64,000 bases of DNA from CAKUFA01 sp963618735 (GTDB lineage Bacteria; Bacillota; Clostridia; Christensenellales; Aristaeellaceae): positions 16,123-80,122 of the forward strand of contig CAVEUM010000010.1 in assembly GCA_963618735.1 (NCBI GenBank), read 5' to 3'. A program made the position numbers and the translations under genes. The notes under the pieces were generated by a model. The model was not told where the DNA came from and ran no database searches. It was given only the letters and a program-made list of their open reading frames with translations. Every line of letters begins with the position of its first letter. Position 1 is the first letter of the stretch. Of the stretch, positions 34,234 through 43,406 are shown one piece after another.

Positions 34234-34875
34234 TCATGATACGAGATAGCGTCCCTTGACGGTACGTTCCTGGGTGGGGCGCAGGCTGAAGCCCATGTAT
34301 CGCCGCAGCAGGGGCGTAATGAGCAGCGTCAGCACCATGGTGGACAGGATGTCTACCCCGCCGCGGACAAAGTGATCAATGTTCAGCACTGTGCCGCCGA
34401 GGTAGATGTAGGTGATGTTCACAATCTCATAGATTAAGGTGTTCGTGCCTGCGCAGAAGACGGAACGAAGATAGACGTTGCCGTTTCTGGCAGACTTGTT
34501 GAGACTGCGCTCTGTTTCCAGCTGCTTGTCGCTTTTGTCTGCGAAAAAGATGCTGCAGAAGGATGCGGCAATGGGATACAGCAGCAGGTTCATGTAGGTG
34601 ATGTACGGCTTGGTGATTTCAAGGATGATGCCGAAAAGTGCGCCTGTCCAGTAGGCACGGAGCTTGCCGTAGCACACCGTGATGACACCTGTTACTGCAA
34701 AGAGCAGACTGGGGGTTACGCCGTCGATTTTCAAATACGGCATAATGCAGCTTTGGATCAGGTAGCTCAGCAAAATGATCAGAAAATACCTGAGCAGCCG
34801 CCGCATGGCACGGAATAGTTCACGAATGTACAGCCATAAACTGTGCAGCCGTTCGGAGAAGGTTTTGCGTGCCAC
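34234..34875 (-). CDS. mreD: Rod shape-determining protein MreD
   Basis: A 213-residue membrane protein with about five hydrophobic segments, starting with a basic N-terminus. It has the low conservation and the length expected of MreD, and its place between mreC and mrdA supports the name. MreD helps couple the MreB filament and MreC to wall synthesis. The start is GTG at 34875, nine bases after AGGAGG; it lies two bases before the end of mreC, so translation is coupled. Confidence 0.85.
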   Translation of the reverse strand: MARKTFSERLHSLWLYIRELFRAMRRLLRYFLIILLSYLIQSCIMPYLKIDGVTPSLLFAVTGVITVCYGKLRAYWTGALFGIILEITKPYITYMNLLLYPIAASFCSIFFADKSDKQLETERSLNKSARNGNVYLRSVFCAGTNTLIYEIVNITYIYLGGTVLNIDHFVRGGVDILSTMVLTLLITPLLRRYMGFSLRPTQERTVKGRYLVS

Positions 34876-34876
34876 C

Positions 34877-36598
34877 TTAGTCATCCTCCTCATAGGTCAT
34901 ATCACCGGGATTCAGCGTGATATAAGGCGTGGGGGAAGGAGTCGGCGATGCGGTCGGTGTCGCGGTAGGATCGGTGGATACGACCTGATACTCATACACG
35001 GGCACTGTTTCGGTGGGCGCGGGTGTTGCCGTAGGCGTCGGCGTGGGGGAAGGCGTTGCCGTCGGCGTGGGAGACGGCGTTGCTTCCTCTGTTACGGACG
35101 GCGTTGCGGTGATGAAGTTGCTGGAGCTGATGCGCAGCGTCGGATAGGGACGGGCGGTTTCCAGCGCCACATACGTCATGTTGGAGCTGGCGCTGTCACG
35201 GCCTGTTACGGCTTCTGCGGCGGGCTGGTAGCGGAGCACAATCACGTATTCGATGTGTTCAAAGTCCACCAGAGGCTCTACCACGATGTACTGCTTATTG
35301 GATTCCATGCCGCGGGTGCTTTCACGCACGGTGCCAATCGGGATCCCCTTGGGGAAGGACATGCCGACACCGGAGGTAACCACCGTGTCACCGGGACGGG
35401 GCAGATGATCCTCGGACAGATAGTACATGCGGCACAGATAGGTGCCGTCAATGCCCAGCGTGCCCTTGATGGTGCCCTGGTCGCGGCTGGACTGAATCAG
35501 CGCGGCAATGGATGCCTCACTGTCAATAATGCAGCGAACCGTGCTGGTGGATTCCTTCACGTTTTCCGTGTAGCCGACCAGTGCGCCGGACATGGTGACG
35601 GCCATGTAATCCTCAATGCCGTCGCGGCTGCCCTTGTTGATCACAAAGGTGGCGAAATAGTTGGTGTCGCTGCGGTCAATCACCTGGCAGACCAAAGGAT
35701 TCATGTTGCTGTTGGCGCTGACCTCGTCATACATGTCCTCGTACTGGGAAAGCTGGGTTTGCAATTCTTCCACCAGCATGGCCTGATAGGTCAGCTGCTC
35801 GTTTTCGGCACGGAGGTTGTTGTACTCCGTTTCCAGATTGGCGCGGAGCTTCAGCGTCCTGAGATAGCTGACAACGCTGTCTGTGATGGAGGAAAAGAAG
35901 CTCTGAATGGGCGTAATCACCGTGCTGATGCCGCTTTCAGGTGTGGTGAGCACATCAAAGCCTGTTACGCGGGCAAAGAACATGCAGCCCAAAACCGCGG
36001 TAATCAGCAGGGTAATGATGACAACACCCAGTCGGCGTCTGGCAAGAAATTTTTTCTTCTCCTCTGCGCCGGCACGGACGGTTCGCTCACGCTTCTGCTT
36101 CCTTGCAAAACGAGAGGCTTTCTCTGCTGACTTGATGTCCTCCTCACGGTCAATGCGGTCATCGCCGCTTTCGGCGTCATCGTCAGAAACTGCGTCCTCC
36201 TCGTCATCAGCGGCGGATGGGGCAGGCTTCTTCTTTGCCTTTGACGTGCGGGACTGCTGGCTGCGGGACAGCTTGGCCAGCGCTTCTTCCGGCGTGTCAG
36301 ATTCGGAATCCTCCGCATCATCGGCAGTGGCGTCGTAAACTGCGTCAAAGGTATCGTCAGCGTCATCCGAGGGGTCTACATCTTTGGCAAGCACATCGTA
36401 CCAGCGGCGCTTGCGGCGCTCCGGCATGGGCGTGACCCGGTTTCGTCCCTCACTGGAGGCTTTCTTGTCATTGAAGGGATCGGAACGTTCTACCTGCCGA
36501 TCCTCCTGCAAATCATCATAAAGAAAATCGTCATAATCGGGATATTGCTTCTCCTGCTCACTGGTTGTGTCAGAAGTTTGCGGCCTGCGTCTGGCCAT
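34877..36598 (-). CDS. mreC: Rod shape-determining protein MreC with long N-terminal and C-terminal extensions
   Basis: A 573-residue MreC. The conserved core (membrane helix LGVVIITLLITAVLGCMFF near residue 188, coiled coil, then beta-domains with INKGSRDGIEDYMAVTMSGA and VTSGVGMSFPKGIPIGTV) is normal. Unusually, about 185 acidic/charged residues precede the helix in the cytoplasm, and a Thr/Pro/Ser-rich tail (TPSPTPTATPSPTPTPTATP) runs from about residue 500. Typical MreC proteins have a short N-terminus and no such tail. The ATG at 36598 follows GAGGTGA; a longer frame upstream lacks this site. Confidence 0.92.
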   Translation of the reverse strand: MARRRPQTSDTTSEQEKQYPDYDDFLYDDLQEDRQVERSDPFNDKKASSEGRNRVTPMPERRKRRWYDVLAKDVDPSDDADDTFDAVYDATADDAEDSESDTPEEALAKLSRSQQSRTSKAKKKPAPSAADDEEDAVSDDDAESGDDRIDREEDIKSAEKASRFARKQKRERTVRAGAEEKKKFLARRRLGVVIITLLITAVLGCMFFARVTGFDVLTTPESGISTVITPIQSFFSSITDSVVSYLRTLKLRANLETEYNNLRAENEQLTYQAMLVEELQTQLSQYEDMYDEVSANSNMNPLVCQVIDRSDTNYFATFVINKGSRDGIEDYMAVTMSGALVGYTENVKESTSTVRCIIDSEASIAALIQSSRDQGTIKGTLGIDGTYLCRMYYLSEDHLPRPGDTVVTSGVGMSFPKGIPIGTVRESTRGMESNKQYIVVEPLVDFEHIEYVIVLRYQPAAEAVTGRDSASSNMTYVALETARPYPTLRISSSNFITATPSVTEEATPSPTPTATPSPTPTPTATPAPTETVPVYEYQVVSTDPTATPTASPTPSPTPYITLNPGDMTYEEDD

Positions 36599-36631
36599 GC
36601 TGTACGTCACCTCGCTTTTCAACCGGAGAAA

Positions 36632-37654
36632 TTATTGAATGTCATTGCTGCGGCCGATGCCGGCAATCAGCTGAATATTTTCCACCAGATAGCCAAGACC
36701 CAGAATGGTGCAGTCGGTTGGCTCCTTGGCCAGCAACACGGGAATGCCAAGCTCGTTGGCAATGTAGCGATCTATTGCAGCCAACTGGGAACCGCCGCCG
36801 GTGAGATGGATGCCGCTGCGCATGATATCCGCTGCCAGTTCGGGCGGCGTGCGCTCCAGCACCCATTTAATGGATGCGAGAATGGCCGCGCAGGGCTCTC
36901 GCAGGGCTTCGTAGCATTCGCCGGCGGTAAACTCAATATCCCGCGCCGAACGTCCCTGAGAATCACGGCCGCGGATGTGCACTTTGCGGGATTCGTTCAT
37001 CTTGATGGCAGAACCCAAATCCATCTTTACGGTTTCGGCGGTGTTCATGGCAATCTTCAGGTCAGATTCCCGCTGGATGTAGTTCTTCACAGCCTCATCC
37101 ATCTTTACGCCGCCCACCTGAATGGACTGCGCCACCACCAGACCGCCCAGAGAAACAATCGCTGCATCCGTTGTGCCGCCGCCGATGTCCACCACCATGC
37201 TGCCCACAGGCTCATAAACGGGCAGACCGGAGCCGATGGCTGCGGCAAAGGGCTTGTCCACCAGGAAAACCTGCTTTGCACCGGCTACATGAGCAGCTTC
37301 CTCCATGGCCTTTCGCGCCACGGCGTCCAGCGTGCAGGGAACGGCGATGACCACCTTGGGCTTGAACACGTGGCTGACGCCGATGGCCTTGCGGATGAAA
37401 TAACGGATGAGCACTTCCGTCATGTCAAAGTCAACAATCGCGCCTGCACGAATGGGCTGAACCACGGTGATGGCAGATGTGGTACGGCCGCGCAGATACA
37501 CAGCCTCATCACCCACGGCACGCACAAGGTTGCGCTTGTTGGCGTCTGCCGCCACAACGGTGGGCTCGCTAATCACAATGCCGCGTCCGCGGACGTAGAC
37601 CATGGTGTTGGAGGTACCGAGATCAATACCAATATCCGGAGCAAAAAAGGCCAT
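36632..37654 (-). CDS. mreB: Rod shape-determining protein MreB
   Basis: A 340-residue bacterial actin that guides cell-wall elongation. The phosphate-1 motif IGIDLGTSNTMVYVRGRGIV and the phosphate-2 motif MVVDIGGGTTDAAIVSLGG are clear, and the length is typical. It is followed 33 bases later by mreC. The ribosome-binding site is AGGAGGGC. It is the second gene of the run from maf to rodA. Confidence 0.97.
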   Translation of the reverse strand: MAFFAPDIGIDLGTSNTMVYVRGRGIVISEPTVVAADANKRNLVRAVGDEAVYLRGRTTSAITVVQPIRAGAIVDFDMTEVLIRYFIRKAIGVSHVFKPKVVIAVPCTLDAVARKAMEEAAHVAGAKQVFLVDKPFAAAIGSGLPVYEPVGSMVVDIGGGTTDAAIVSLGGLVVAQSIQVGGVKMDEAVKNYIQRESDLKIAMNTAETVKMDLGSAIKMNESRKVHIRGRDSQGRSARDIEFTAGECYEALREPCAAILASIKWVLERTPPELAADIMRSGIHLTGGGSQLAAIDRYIANELGIPVLLAKEPTDCTILGLGYLVENIQLIAGIGRSNDIQ

Positions 37655-37696
37655 GAAAGCCCTCCTTTAATATTCAATGAAAAAGGTGCGTGTTCA

Positions 37697-38272
37697 TCAG
37701 GAAAGAACAGCAATGCCGCACTCGGCCAGCAAACGGCGCAGCAGCGGCAGCGGAAGACCGATGATTGCGGACGTGTTTCCGCGAACCTCTTCCACCCACA
37801 GACCGGCAATGCCCTGCAGCGCGTATGCGCCCGCCTTGTCCATGGGTTCGCCCGTATCGATGTAGCGGCGAATTTCCTCATCGGTCATATCATCACAGAA
37901 GCGGACGTCAGCATGGCTTTCACCGCAATGCAGAAAACCCTGCGCGTCAATGCAGGTTACGCCTGTGTATACCTGGTGCCACCCGCCGCGAAGCAGCTGC
38001 AGCATGCGGAAAGCGGCATCCTTGTCGTGGGGCTTGCCCAGGGGGATATCGTTCACGGAAACAAGCGTATCCGCAGCTACGATGACACAGCCCGGGTGCG
38101 CTTTGGCGGCTGCTACGGCCTTGCGGCGGGAAATCTCCAGCACCGCATCCTTGGCAGGAAGGTCGCAGCTTTCATCCACATCAGGTGCGTCCACGATAAA
38201 GGAAATCCCCGTAAAGCCCATCAGCTCACGCCGACGCGGCGAGGCAGAGGCAAGAATAACGCAAGAATCCAT
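37697..38272 (-). CDS. maf: Nucleoside triphosphate pyrophosphatase Maf
   Basis: A 191-residue house-cleaning enzyme that hydrolyses non-canonical or canonical (d)NTPs to monophosphates. The opening LASASPRRRELM and the segments VVAADTLVSVNDIPLGKPHD and YIDTGEPMDKAGAYALQGI are family hallmarks. The ATG at 38272 has AGGAGG seven bases before it. maf next to mreBCD is a widespread arrangement in Firmicutes. Confidence 0.94.
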   Translation of the reverse strand: MDSCVILASASPRRRELMGFTGISFIVDAPDVDESCDLPAKDAVLEISRRKAVAAAKAHPGCVIVAADTLVSVNDIPLGKPHDKDAAFRMLQLLRGGWHQVYTGVTCIDAQGFLHCGESHADVRFCDDMTDEEIRRYIDTGEPMDKAGAYALQGIAGLWVEEVRGNTSAIIGLPLPLLRRLLAECGIAVLS

Positions 38273-38338
38273 GTTGATCCTCCTGTGAAATCCATCAGCA
38301 AACAGGAATGTTCGAGAATCGCAACATTCCATTTTGAC

Positions 38339-38368
38339 ATTATACCACAGGAAGACGGTGCTTGTGAA
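38339..38368 (-). promoter_or_regulatory. Promoter for the maf-mreBCD-mrdA-minD-rodA run
   Basis: TTCACA, 18 bases, TATAAT on the minus strand, about 70 bases before the maf ATG. No terminator was seen between maf and rodA, so it could drive all seven genes. Confidence 0.75.
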
Positions 38369-38418
38369 GGAAATCGAGAAAAAAGTACGGCAAGTTTACA
38401 ATACGGTAACAATTCAAC

Positions 38419-38455
38419 AAAAAAAGAGCCATGAAAGCATGGCGCTTCATGACTC
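38419..38455 (-). terminator. Terminator of queT
   Basis: GAGTCATGAA and TTTCATGGCTC form the stem on the minus strand, followed by TTTTTTTG. Confidence 0.88.
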
Positions 38456-38473
38456 AGAAGGTTTCAAAACGGT

Positions 38474-38992
38474 TTACTGGAACTTGGAGAAGTCAACGCC
38501 CTTCATGGCGCGGAGGAGAATGAGGCCGACAATGACCGCCAGCAGCTCACCGGCAGCGACCTGCAGCATGGTCAGCCACAGAGGCATGGCATACACCACA
38601 GCCAGCATACCGCCAACGATAATGCCGTTCGCCACAACGGGGCAGGCAGCGGCCAGATAACGATTGCGGCGCAGCGCATAGGTGCCGATGGCGGCCAGCA
38701 GGGTTGCAAGGGAACCGAAGATTACGTCTGCGGCGCCGACAGGGCTGAGCAGATTCGATACCAGGCAGCCAACGAACAGGCCGGGAATTGCCTGGGGAAG
38801 AACGATGGGCAAAACAGTGAGTGCCTCAGAAACGCGGCACTGCCAGGCACCATAGCTCAGTGCAGGCAGGAACATGGTCAGCACAGCGTACAGGGCTGCG
38901 ATGATTGCGCTCAGGCACAGGGAACGTGTGGTGAAAAGAGTTTTCATCACAGACAGGTTTTCAGAGGGTGCAGAAACAAGCTTCTTGTCCAT
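38474..38992 (-). CDS. queT: Queuosine precursor ECF transporter S component QueT
   Basis: A 172-residue membrane protein with about five to six hydrophobic segments. ALYAVLTMFLPALSYGAWQC and RVSEALTVLPIVLPQAIPGL followed by GCLVSNLL are typical of QueT (COG4708), the substrate-binding component for preQ1/queuosine precursors of ECF transporters. The ATG at 38992 uses the ribosome-binding site AAAGG, which is part of the upstream riboswitch pseudoknot. The preQ1-II-type leader supports the substrate. The shared ECF energising module is not in this window. Confidence 0.92.
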   Translation of the reverse strand: MDKKLVSAPSENLSVMKTLFTTRSLCLSAIIAALYAVLTMFLPALSYGAWQCRVSEALTVLPIVLPQAIPGLFVGCLVSNLLSPVGAADVIFGSLATLLAAIGTYALRRNRYLAAACPVVANGIIVGGMLAVVYAMPLWLTMLQVAAGELLAVIVGLILLRAMKGVDFSKFQ

Positions 38993-39000
38993 AAGGACCA

Positions 39001-39064
39001 TCCTTTCCGGCTCAACAGGCCGACGAAATTAACCGCGGGCACCAAAGAAGTTGAAGTGTGCCCG
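39001..39064 (-). promoter_or_regulatory. PreQ1-II riboswitch
   Basis: On the minus strand CGGGCAC/GTGCCCG closes a 15-base loop containing CTTCTTT. After a linker, the small hairpin CGGC/GCCG leads directly into GAAAGGA, whose AAAGGA can pair with TTCTTT of the loop. This is the layout of the preQ1-II (COG4708) aptamer, an H-type pseudoknot that hides the ribosome-binding site. The gene that follows is the expected one, queT. Confidence 0.75.
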
Positions 39065-39103
39065 TCAGTGCACATAGCGAATGAAGTCGCAAGCGCAAGT
39101 GAT

Positions 39104-39132
39104 AGCATAGCATATTTTTTGAAAGGATGCAA
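39104..39132 (-). promoter_or_regulatory. Promoter for queT
   Basis: TTGCAT, 17 bases, TATGCT on the minus strand, about 35 bases upstream of the riboswitch. Confidence 0.75.
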
Positions 39133-39189
39133 GACTTGGGGCAGAACATTCTTATCCCCGAATGATTGGATCCTTGCCGATGCATGAAA

Positions 39190-39231
39190 AAACAAGACGT
39201 CTGACCCTATGGAAGATCAGACGTCTTGTTG
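39190..39231 (-). terminator. Terminator of the leftward glycosidase operon
   Basis: AACAAGACGTCTGA and TCAGACGTCTTGTT form a perfect 14-bp stem on the minus strand, followed by TTTTC. Confidence 0.94.
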
Positions 39232-39247
39232 CACAAAATCAGGCTTG

Positions 39248-40258
39248 TTACCGATCCCATGGCGTGTCGCAGGCTGCTGTGATGCAGCGGAATTCAGGGG
39301 AATAGCGCGCGGTAGCATCCTCTTCCGCGGCAGGACGGCAGGCGCAGTAGAAGTGATACAGCTTTCCGTCGGCGTAAATGATGCCTGGCTTGTGTGCATG
39401 AAGCTGGTCAACGGACTTTCGCGTGCCGATGGTCAGAATCGGAATAGGAAATTTCTGCCACGTTGTCAGATCCTTGCTGACGGCCAGCCCTTCGCAGGCA
39501 GAGAGATTGCCCAGACCATAGTAGTACATGACCCACTGGTCAGCACGGCTGTCATAGAACACAGCCGGGTCAGAAGCAAAAACGCTGTCCCATGCATGGG
39601 GATTGACAGGCAGAACAGGATTGGCAGAATGGCGTGTCCAATGCAACAGGTCATTCGAGGTGGCGAAACCTGTTTGCTCCACCCAGCCGTGCGCTGATTC
39701 ATCTGTTTTGGCGTTATAGAAAATATAGAAAGTATTTTGATGCTCCAGCAGCCAGCCCTTGTAAAGTCCGCCATGCTCCCACGCTTCACCATCGCGCCAT
39801 GACAGCACCGGCTCATCGAGGCAATGCCAGTCGAGCAGATTTTCATCCTCGCTCCATGCAAGGCCGATTTCTGCCGCGCCGGCCTCGTATCCCGTGTTGG
39901 GGTACGAGTGATACAGCAGCCAATACTTGCCGAATGCCTTTTTGAGCTTTCGCTGACCAAACAGGTCATTTTCCATCAGAATGCTGGTTGCGGCCATGCC
40001 AACCTTGTCCCAATCCCTGTGGCTGCCGCGGCGAAGAATGACGCCCAGCTTGTCCCAGTGCGTGAGGTCATCGGAAACAGCAAGACCCGTTTGATAGCCG
40101 GTGCCGTCGAAGCCGACAAAAAGCATGTAATAACGTCCGTTGTGGTAGAAGGGTGTCGGACAGTCAACAGCATTGCGGTCGAAGCGCCCTTCCTCACCTG
40201 TTCCGGAAAGGAGGGGAGCGCCGTATTTGTAAGGCGTCAGCAGATGCTCAATATTCAT
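39248..40258 (-). CDS. Five-bladed beta-propeller glycoside hydrolase-like protein (GH43/GH130 superfamily)
   Basis: A 336-residue protein with repeated beta-propeller strand patterns: DCPTPFYHNGRYYMLFVGFD, TGLAVSDDLTHWDKLG, then FASDPAVFYDSRADQWVMYY and LAVSKDLTTWQKF. These SxDLxxW repeats and D-P/Y-Y-M blocks are typical of GH43-, GH32- and GH130-like enzymes, but I cannot fix the family. No signal peptide is seen, so it acts in the cytoplasm. The second ATG at 40258 is better spaced from GGAGG than the one at 40264. It follows the GH106-like gene with almost no gap and shares its transcript. Confidence 0.78.
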   Translation of the reverse strand: MNIEHLLTPYKYGAPLLSGTGEEGRFDRNAVDCPTPFYHNGRYYMLFVGFDGTGYQTGLAVSDDLTHWDKLGVILRRGSHRDWDKVGMAATSILMENDLFGQRKLKKAFGKYWLLYHSYPNTGYEAGAAEIGLAWSEDENLLDWHCLDEPVLSWRDGEAWEHGGLYKGWLLEHQNTFYIFYNAKTDESAHGWVEQTGFATSNDLLHWTRHSANPVLPVNPHAWDSVFASDPAVFYDSRADQWVMYYYGLGNLSACEGLAVSKDLTTWQKFPIPILTIGTRKSVDQLHAHKPGIIYADGKLYHFYCACRPAAEEDATARYSPEFRCITAACDTPWDR

Positions 40259-40260
40259 GC

Positions 40261-43200
40261 TCATTCCTCCAGCATTTCAATGGGAGAGAGAATTCCGGCA
40301 GGACGTGTCAGGTAGCAATCCGTCCATTCGTCGCCTGTTGTGCGGTAGGAATCAGGCCCGTACCACTTATAGTTGGGATTGGCGTTGTGAAGCGTGCCGA
40401 AGCCGTTCTGACGATTGCCGAAGGCGATGATTTCAAGCGTGTGCATCCCTGCACGCATGGGCGGCAAATCAAGACTGTTTGGCTGCCATGCAATATGCCC
40501 GATTTTTTCACCATCCAGCAAAACAGCCAAAACAGGCGCGGTGGTGTGCGGAATGTGCAGGGTGACGCGGTCATGGTCAGATTCACATGGCAGTTCAAAA
40601 CGGTAGGTCACATTGCCTGTGTAGAACGGAAGTCCCTGACGGGTGATGTCGTCAAGCTCAAGCGCAGCGGGTGCCTCGGTGAGGGTCAGCTGCTGCCCTG
40701 CAACTTTCACCCCGAAGGAGCCAAGCAGGTACAGACATTCCAGATTGGTGCGGCGGGTGAGCGGAACATCCATCGTCAGAATATTTTCACCTTTGCGCAC
40801 AGGCGGGAGCTGAATGGTCTTGATATCTTCATCGACATAGAAGCCAACGGGCGTTGAATCGACAGGGTGACCATTCAGATGAATCACTGCGTTTTCCGGC
40901 TGCTCAACAGCAAGCTGAAGCCCTTCGGCCTCGATTTCAGAATGAAAGCGATACATCAGATGCGCAACGTGCTGCGCTTTTTCCACCGGCGTCATCCAGG
41001 GCTGCACCTGGTCACCGTTGCGAATGGGAAGCCCGGCGCTGACGCGCATTGCGTTATCGGCACGTAAAATGTCATCCGCTTCATGCAGGCTTTCATCATC
41101 GAGCGCGTATTCGCATCGGTCGAGAAGAAGGGCGTTGGGCTCGGAAAGGGTGAAGGAGGAAGGCGTCCGCAGCGTTTTCCAAATGTGCTTGGGAGCAGGC
41201 AGCGGTTCGGGCGCAGCACAATCACCCGGTGTAAGCCGCAGAAGCAGACTATCCTGTGCGTTGCACGACCAGAGGAAGGTCGTCCAGCCGTCTGCCTGCG
41301 TGCCGCCAAAGGACTTGATTTCACCCGTCATTGCGTCCATGCGCGTCATCTGCCACAGGCCGCGGACTTTTACATGATACGTGCGCGGACGAGCAGGAAT
41401 CTCATCACGAACATGGCAGAGGAACAGCGTGCGCTCATCGCCGTCCTGACGAAGCTGATGGAACAGGTTGTCGGAAAGCTTGCCGGTTGCATGGTTGCGA
41501 ACTTCGATTTCACGCTGCGGCGCAAGTGCGTTTAAGAGCTCGTAGCGCTCCATCGGCAACAGCACGGCGTCCTGAGCCAGCTTTTCGGGAAGGGGAGAAG
41601 CCTTGCAGTCCAGCATGGAAGGTGCATTGTTGAGGAAAATCAATTTGCCGCCTGCCTTGCGGAACGCGTCAAGCCGCGCATAGGTGCTTTCGCGCATGGT
41701 GAGCAGCGGCGGCACAATCACCGTATCGTATCGGCATTCGCCGACAGCCAGCGGGTTTCCGCCTTCTGCGCACAGGTCGGGCAAGGCTGCCTCAGAAAGG
41801 TAATCGTAGTCAATGCCGCCGTAGAGGAGCCACTGGGAGAGATTTTCGAACTGCTCGTCCATCTGCTCGCGCTGGGTCAGTGTCTGGTCGTTGGGTCCGA
41901 AGCAGAGCCAGAACGACTCAATGGGATGCAGCACGGCAACGTGGGTGATGGGCTTGCCGCGTGTCAAAAGGGTATTGACACGGGAAAAATAATCTTCCAG
42001 ATAAGAATATTCACTCCACCATGGCGATTGCCAGCCAATGGCTGCAGGCCAGTCACGCTTTGCCTCGCCGCCCATCGACATAAAGGCGAGGTGATGCACA
42101 CGGGTGGTTACGCCCAGCGCAGCGAGCCAATCGCCCTGCAGCTTGTGCTCACGGAAGGGTACGTCCCATTCCAGTACGCCGTAAAGCTCGCAAACAAGAC
42201 CCTCCCGTCCCTTTTGGCGGCGGATGCTTTCAGCCTGCTTGCAGGTGGTCAGCTCCAGCTGTCCGCAAAGGATATCGATGCCGGGAAGCTGTTCGCTGCG
42301 ATATTGACGCATGGTTTCGCCAAGCGCCAGCGTCTGCGAAAACAGCGTGCGCTCAGAGAGAAAGTGCCCGGTATAGGCAATGTTGTGCTTCTGACACCAT
42401 GCGCCGATGCGGTCGCCGTAAGCGGAGGCGAAGCGTTCTGTAATATGTTCGTGATAATGGTAGCGGTGAACGCTGTATCCGTCAGGCAGCTCCCAGAGAA
42501 GCTCCGGCAGAATGTCCAGCAGGGATACCCCGTAAGCTGCGCGGAAGGTGTCGTCCATGTCATCGGTGTATGCCAGGGTGGCACGGGTGGAGCTTTCTGC
42601 ATTGGGCAGGGTAAACATGCCCTTCATGTGCGGCTCATCCGTAAAAATGGCGGGAACCGTCTCACCGACATGCTCGCCTAATGCGGCAACATAACGCGCG
42701 TGAGTGACCTCGAGGAAGCGGTCGATTGCCTCGGGATTAAAAACATCGACATAGGTTTCGCCGTTGAACCACGGACTTTCAGCAAACAGTTCAACATAGG
42801 CAAACCAGGCACCGCCTTTGCTTCGGCGGGTATAGCCGGCAAGTTTACCGTTTTTCAGCTGAATATCGTAGCTGCACAGATAGTAGCCCTTGGGCTTTTG
42901 ACCCTGATGAACCGCCTCGCAGTAAGCGTCATAATTTTCGCAGAAGCCTGTTTGTTCATCTTTTGTCAGCAAAATATAACGGGCGCGAAAGCGGACATCT
43001 CTTGTAACGATGCCGCCGGCCACGCCGGACGGGAAGCGTTCTTCATCGTACAGCCAGCAGTTCATGCCGCGGGAACGCAGTTCCTCTTCAGCCCTGCACA
43101 CAAGCGCCATGTATTCATCGGACAGGTAGGGCGTATCAAGACCCGTGCGGGGGTGAATCATGACAGATCCCATGCCCATTTTCTGAAAGCAGGGAATCTG

Positions 43201-43323
43201 ATTCTGAATCTGTGCTTCCGTAACTTTGCAATTCCACGACCAGAACGGAACACCGCGGTACTCGGCAGTGGGGGAGGTGAACAGTTCCGGATCAAAAGGA
43301 AGAAGGTTTTTGTGATAAAGCAT
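40261..43323 (-). CDS. GH106-like glycoside hydrolase (alpha-L-rhamnosidase-related)
   Basis: A 1020-residue enzyme. The opening pattern AEYRGVPFWSWNCKVTEAQI, then MGSVMIHPRTGLDTPYLSDE and CWLYDEERFPSGVAGG, matches the large GH106-related hydrolases common in gut Firmicutes. A catalytic barrel comes first and beta-sandwich domains follow; the C-terminal part (starting RRTNLECLYLLGSFGVKVAG) resembles GH2-type accessory folds. GH106 members characterised so far are alpha-L-rhamnosidases; other specificities in this branch are possible. No signal peptide is present. The ATG at 43323 has GGAGGT eight bases upstream. Confidence 0.82.
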   Translation of the reverse strand: MLYHKNLLPFDPELFTSPTAEYRGVPFWSWNCKVTEAQIQNQIPCFQKMGMGSVMIHPRTGLDTPYLSDEYMALVCRAEEELRSRGMNCWLYDEERFPSGVAGGIVTRDVRFRARYILLTKDEQTGFCENYDAYCEAVHQGQKPKGYYLCSYDIQLKNGKLAGYTRRSKGGAWFAYVELFAESPWFNGETYVDVFNPEAIDRFLEVTHARYVAALGEHVGETVPAIFTDEPHMKGMFTLPNAESSTRATLAYTDDMDDTFRAAYGVSLLDILPELLWELPDGYSVHRYHYHEHITERFASAYGDRIGAWCQKHNIAYTGHFLSERTLFSQTLALGETMRQYRSEQLPGIDILCGQLELTTCKQAESIRRQKGREGLVCELYGVLEWDVPFREHKLQGDWLAALGVTTRVHHLAFMSMGGEAKRDWPAAIGWQSPWWSEYSYLEDYFSRVNTLLTRGKPITHVAVLHPIESFWLCFGPNDQTLTQREQMDEQFENLSQWLLYGGIDYDYLSEAALPDLCAEGGNPLAVGECRYDTVIVPPLLTMRESTYARLDAFRKAGGKLIFLNNAPSMLDCKASPLPEKLAQDAVLLPMERYELLNALAPQREIEVRNHATGKLSDNLFHQLRQDGDERTLFLCHVRDEIPARPRTYHVKVRGLWQMTRMDAMTGEIKSFGGTQADGWTTFLWSCNAQDSLLLRLTPGDCAAPEPLPAPKHIWKTLRTPSSFTLSEPNALLLDRCEYALDDESLHEADDILRADNAMRVSAGLPIRNGDQVQPWMTPVEKAQHVAHLMYRFHSEIEAEGLQLAVEQPENAVIHLNGHPVDSTPVGFYVDEDIKTIQLPPVRKGENILTMDVPLTRRTNLECLYLLGSFGVKVAGQQLTLTEAPAALELDDITRQGLPFYTGNVTYRFELPCESDHDRVTLHIPHTTAPVLAVLLDGEKIGHIAWQPNSLDLPPMRAGMHTLEIIAFGNRQNGFGTLHNANPNYKWYGPDSYRTTGDEWTDCYLTRPAGILSPIEMLEE

Positions 43324-43375
43324 GGCGATACCTCCAGACTGCATGAACAATTTCGGCTTGCAGCGCTTTGCTGAC

Positions 43376-43404
43376 AGTATAACTGAATTGTGAAAAAAAT
43401 GCAA
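43376..43404 (-). promoter_or_regulatory. Leftward promoter of the carbohydrate locus
   Basis: TTGCAT, 17 bases, TATACT on the minus strand, about 50 bases before the GH106-like ATG. Confidence 0.8.
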
Positions 43405-43406
43405 CC

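Noticed and set aside
34915..35100. Short tandem repeats of a GGCGTNGG-type unit
   Set aside because: These encode the Thr/Pro/Ser tail of MreC and are not a CRISPR array or a non-coding repeat.
36545..38434. Open frame of 629 codons on the plus strand across mreB and maf
   Set aside because: Antisense to two well-identified genes, with no ribosome-binding site and no protein-like composition.
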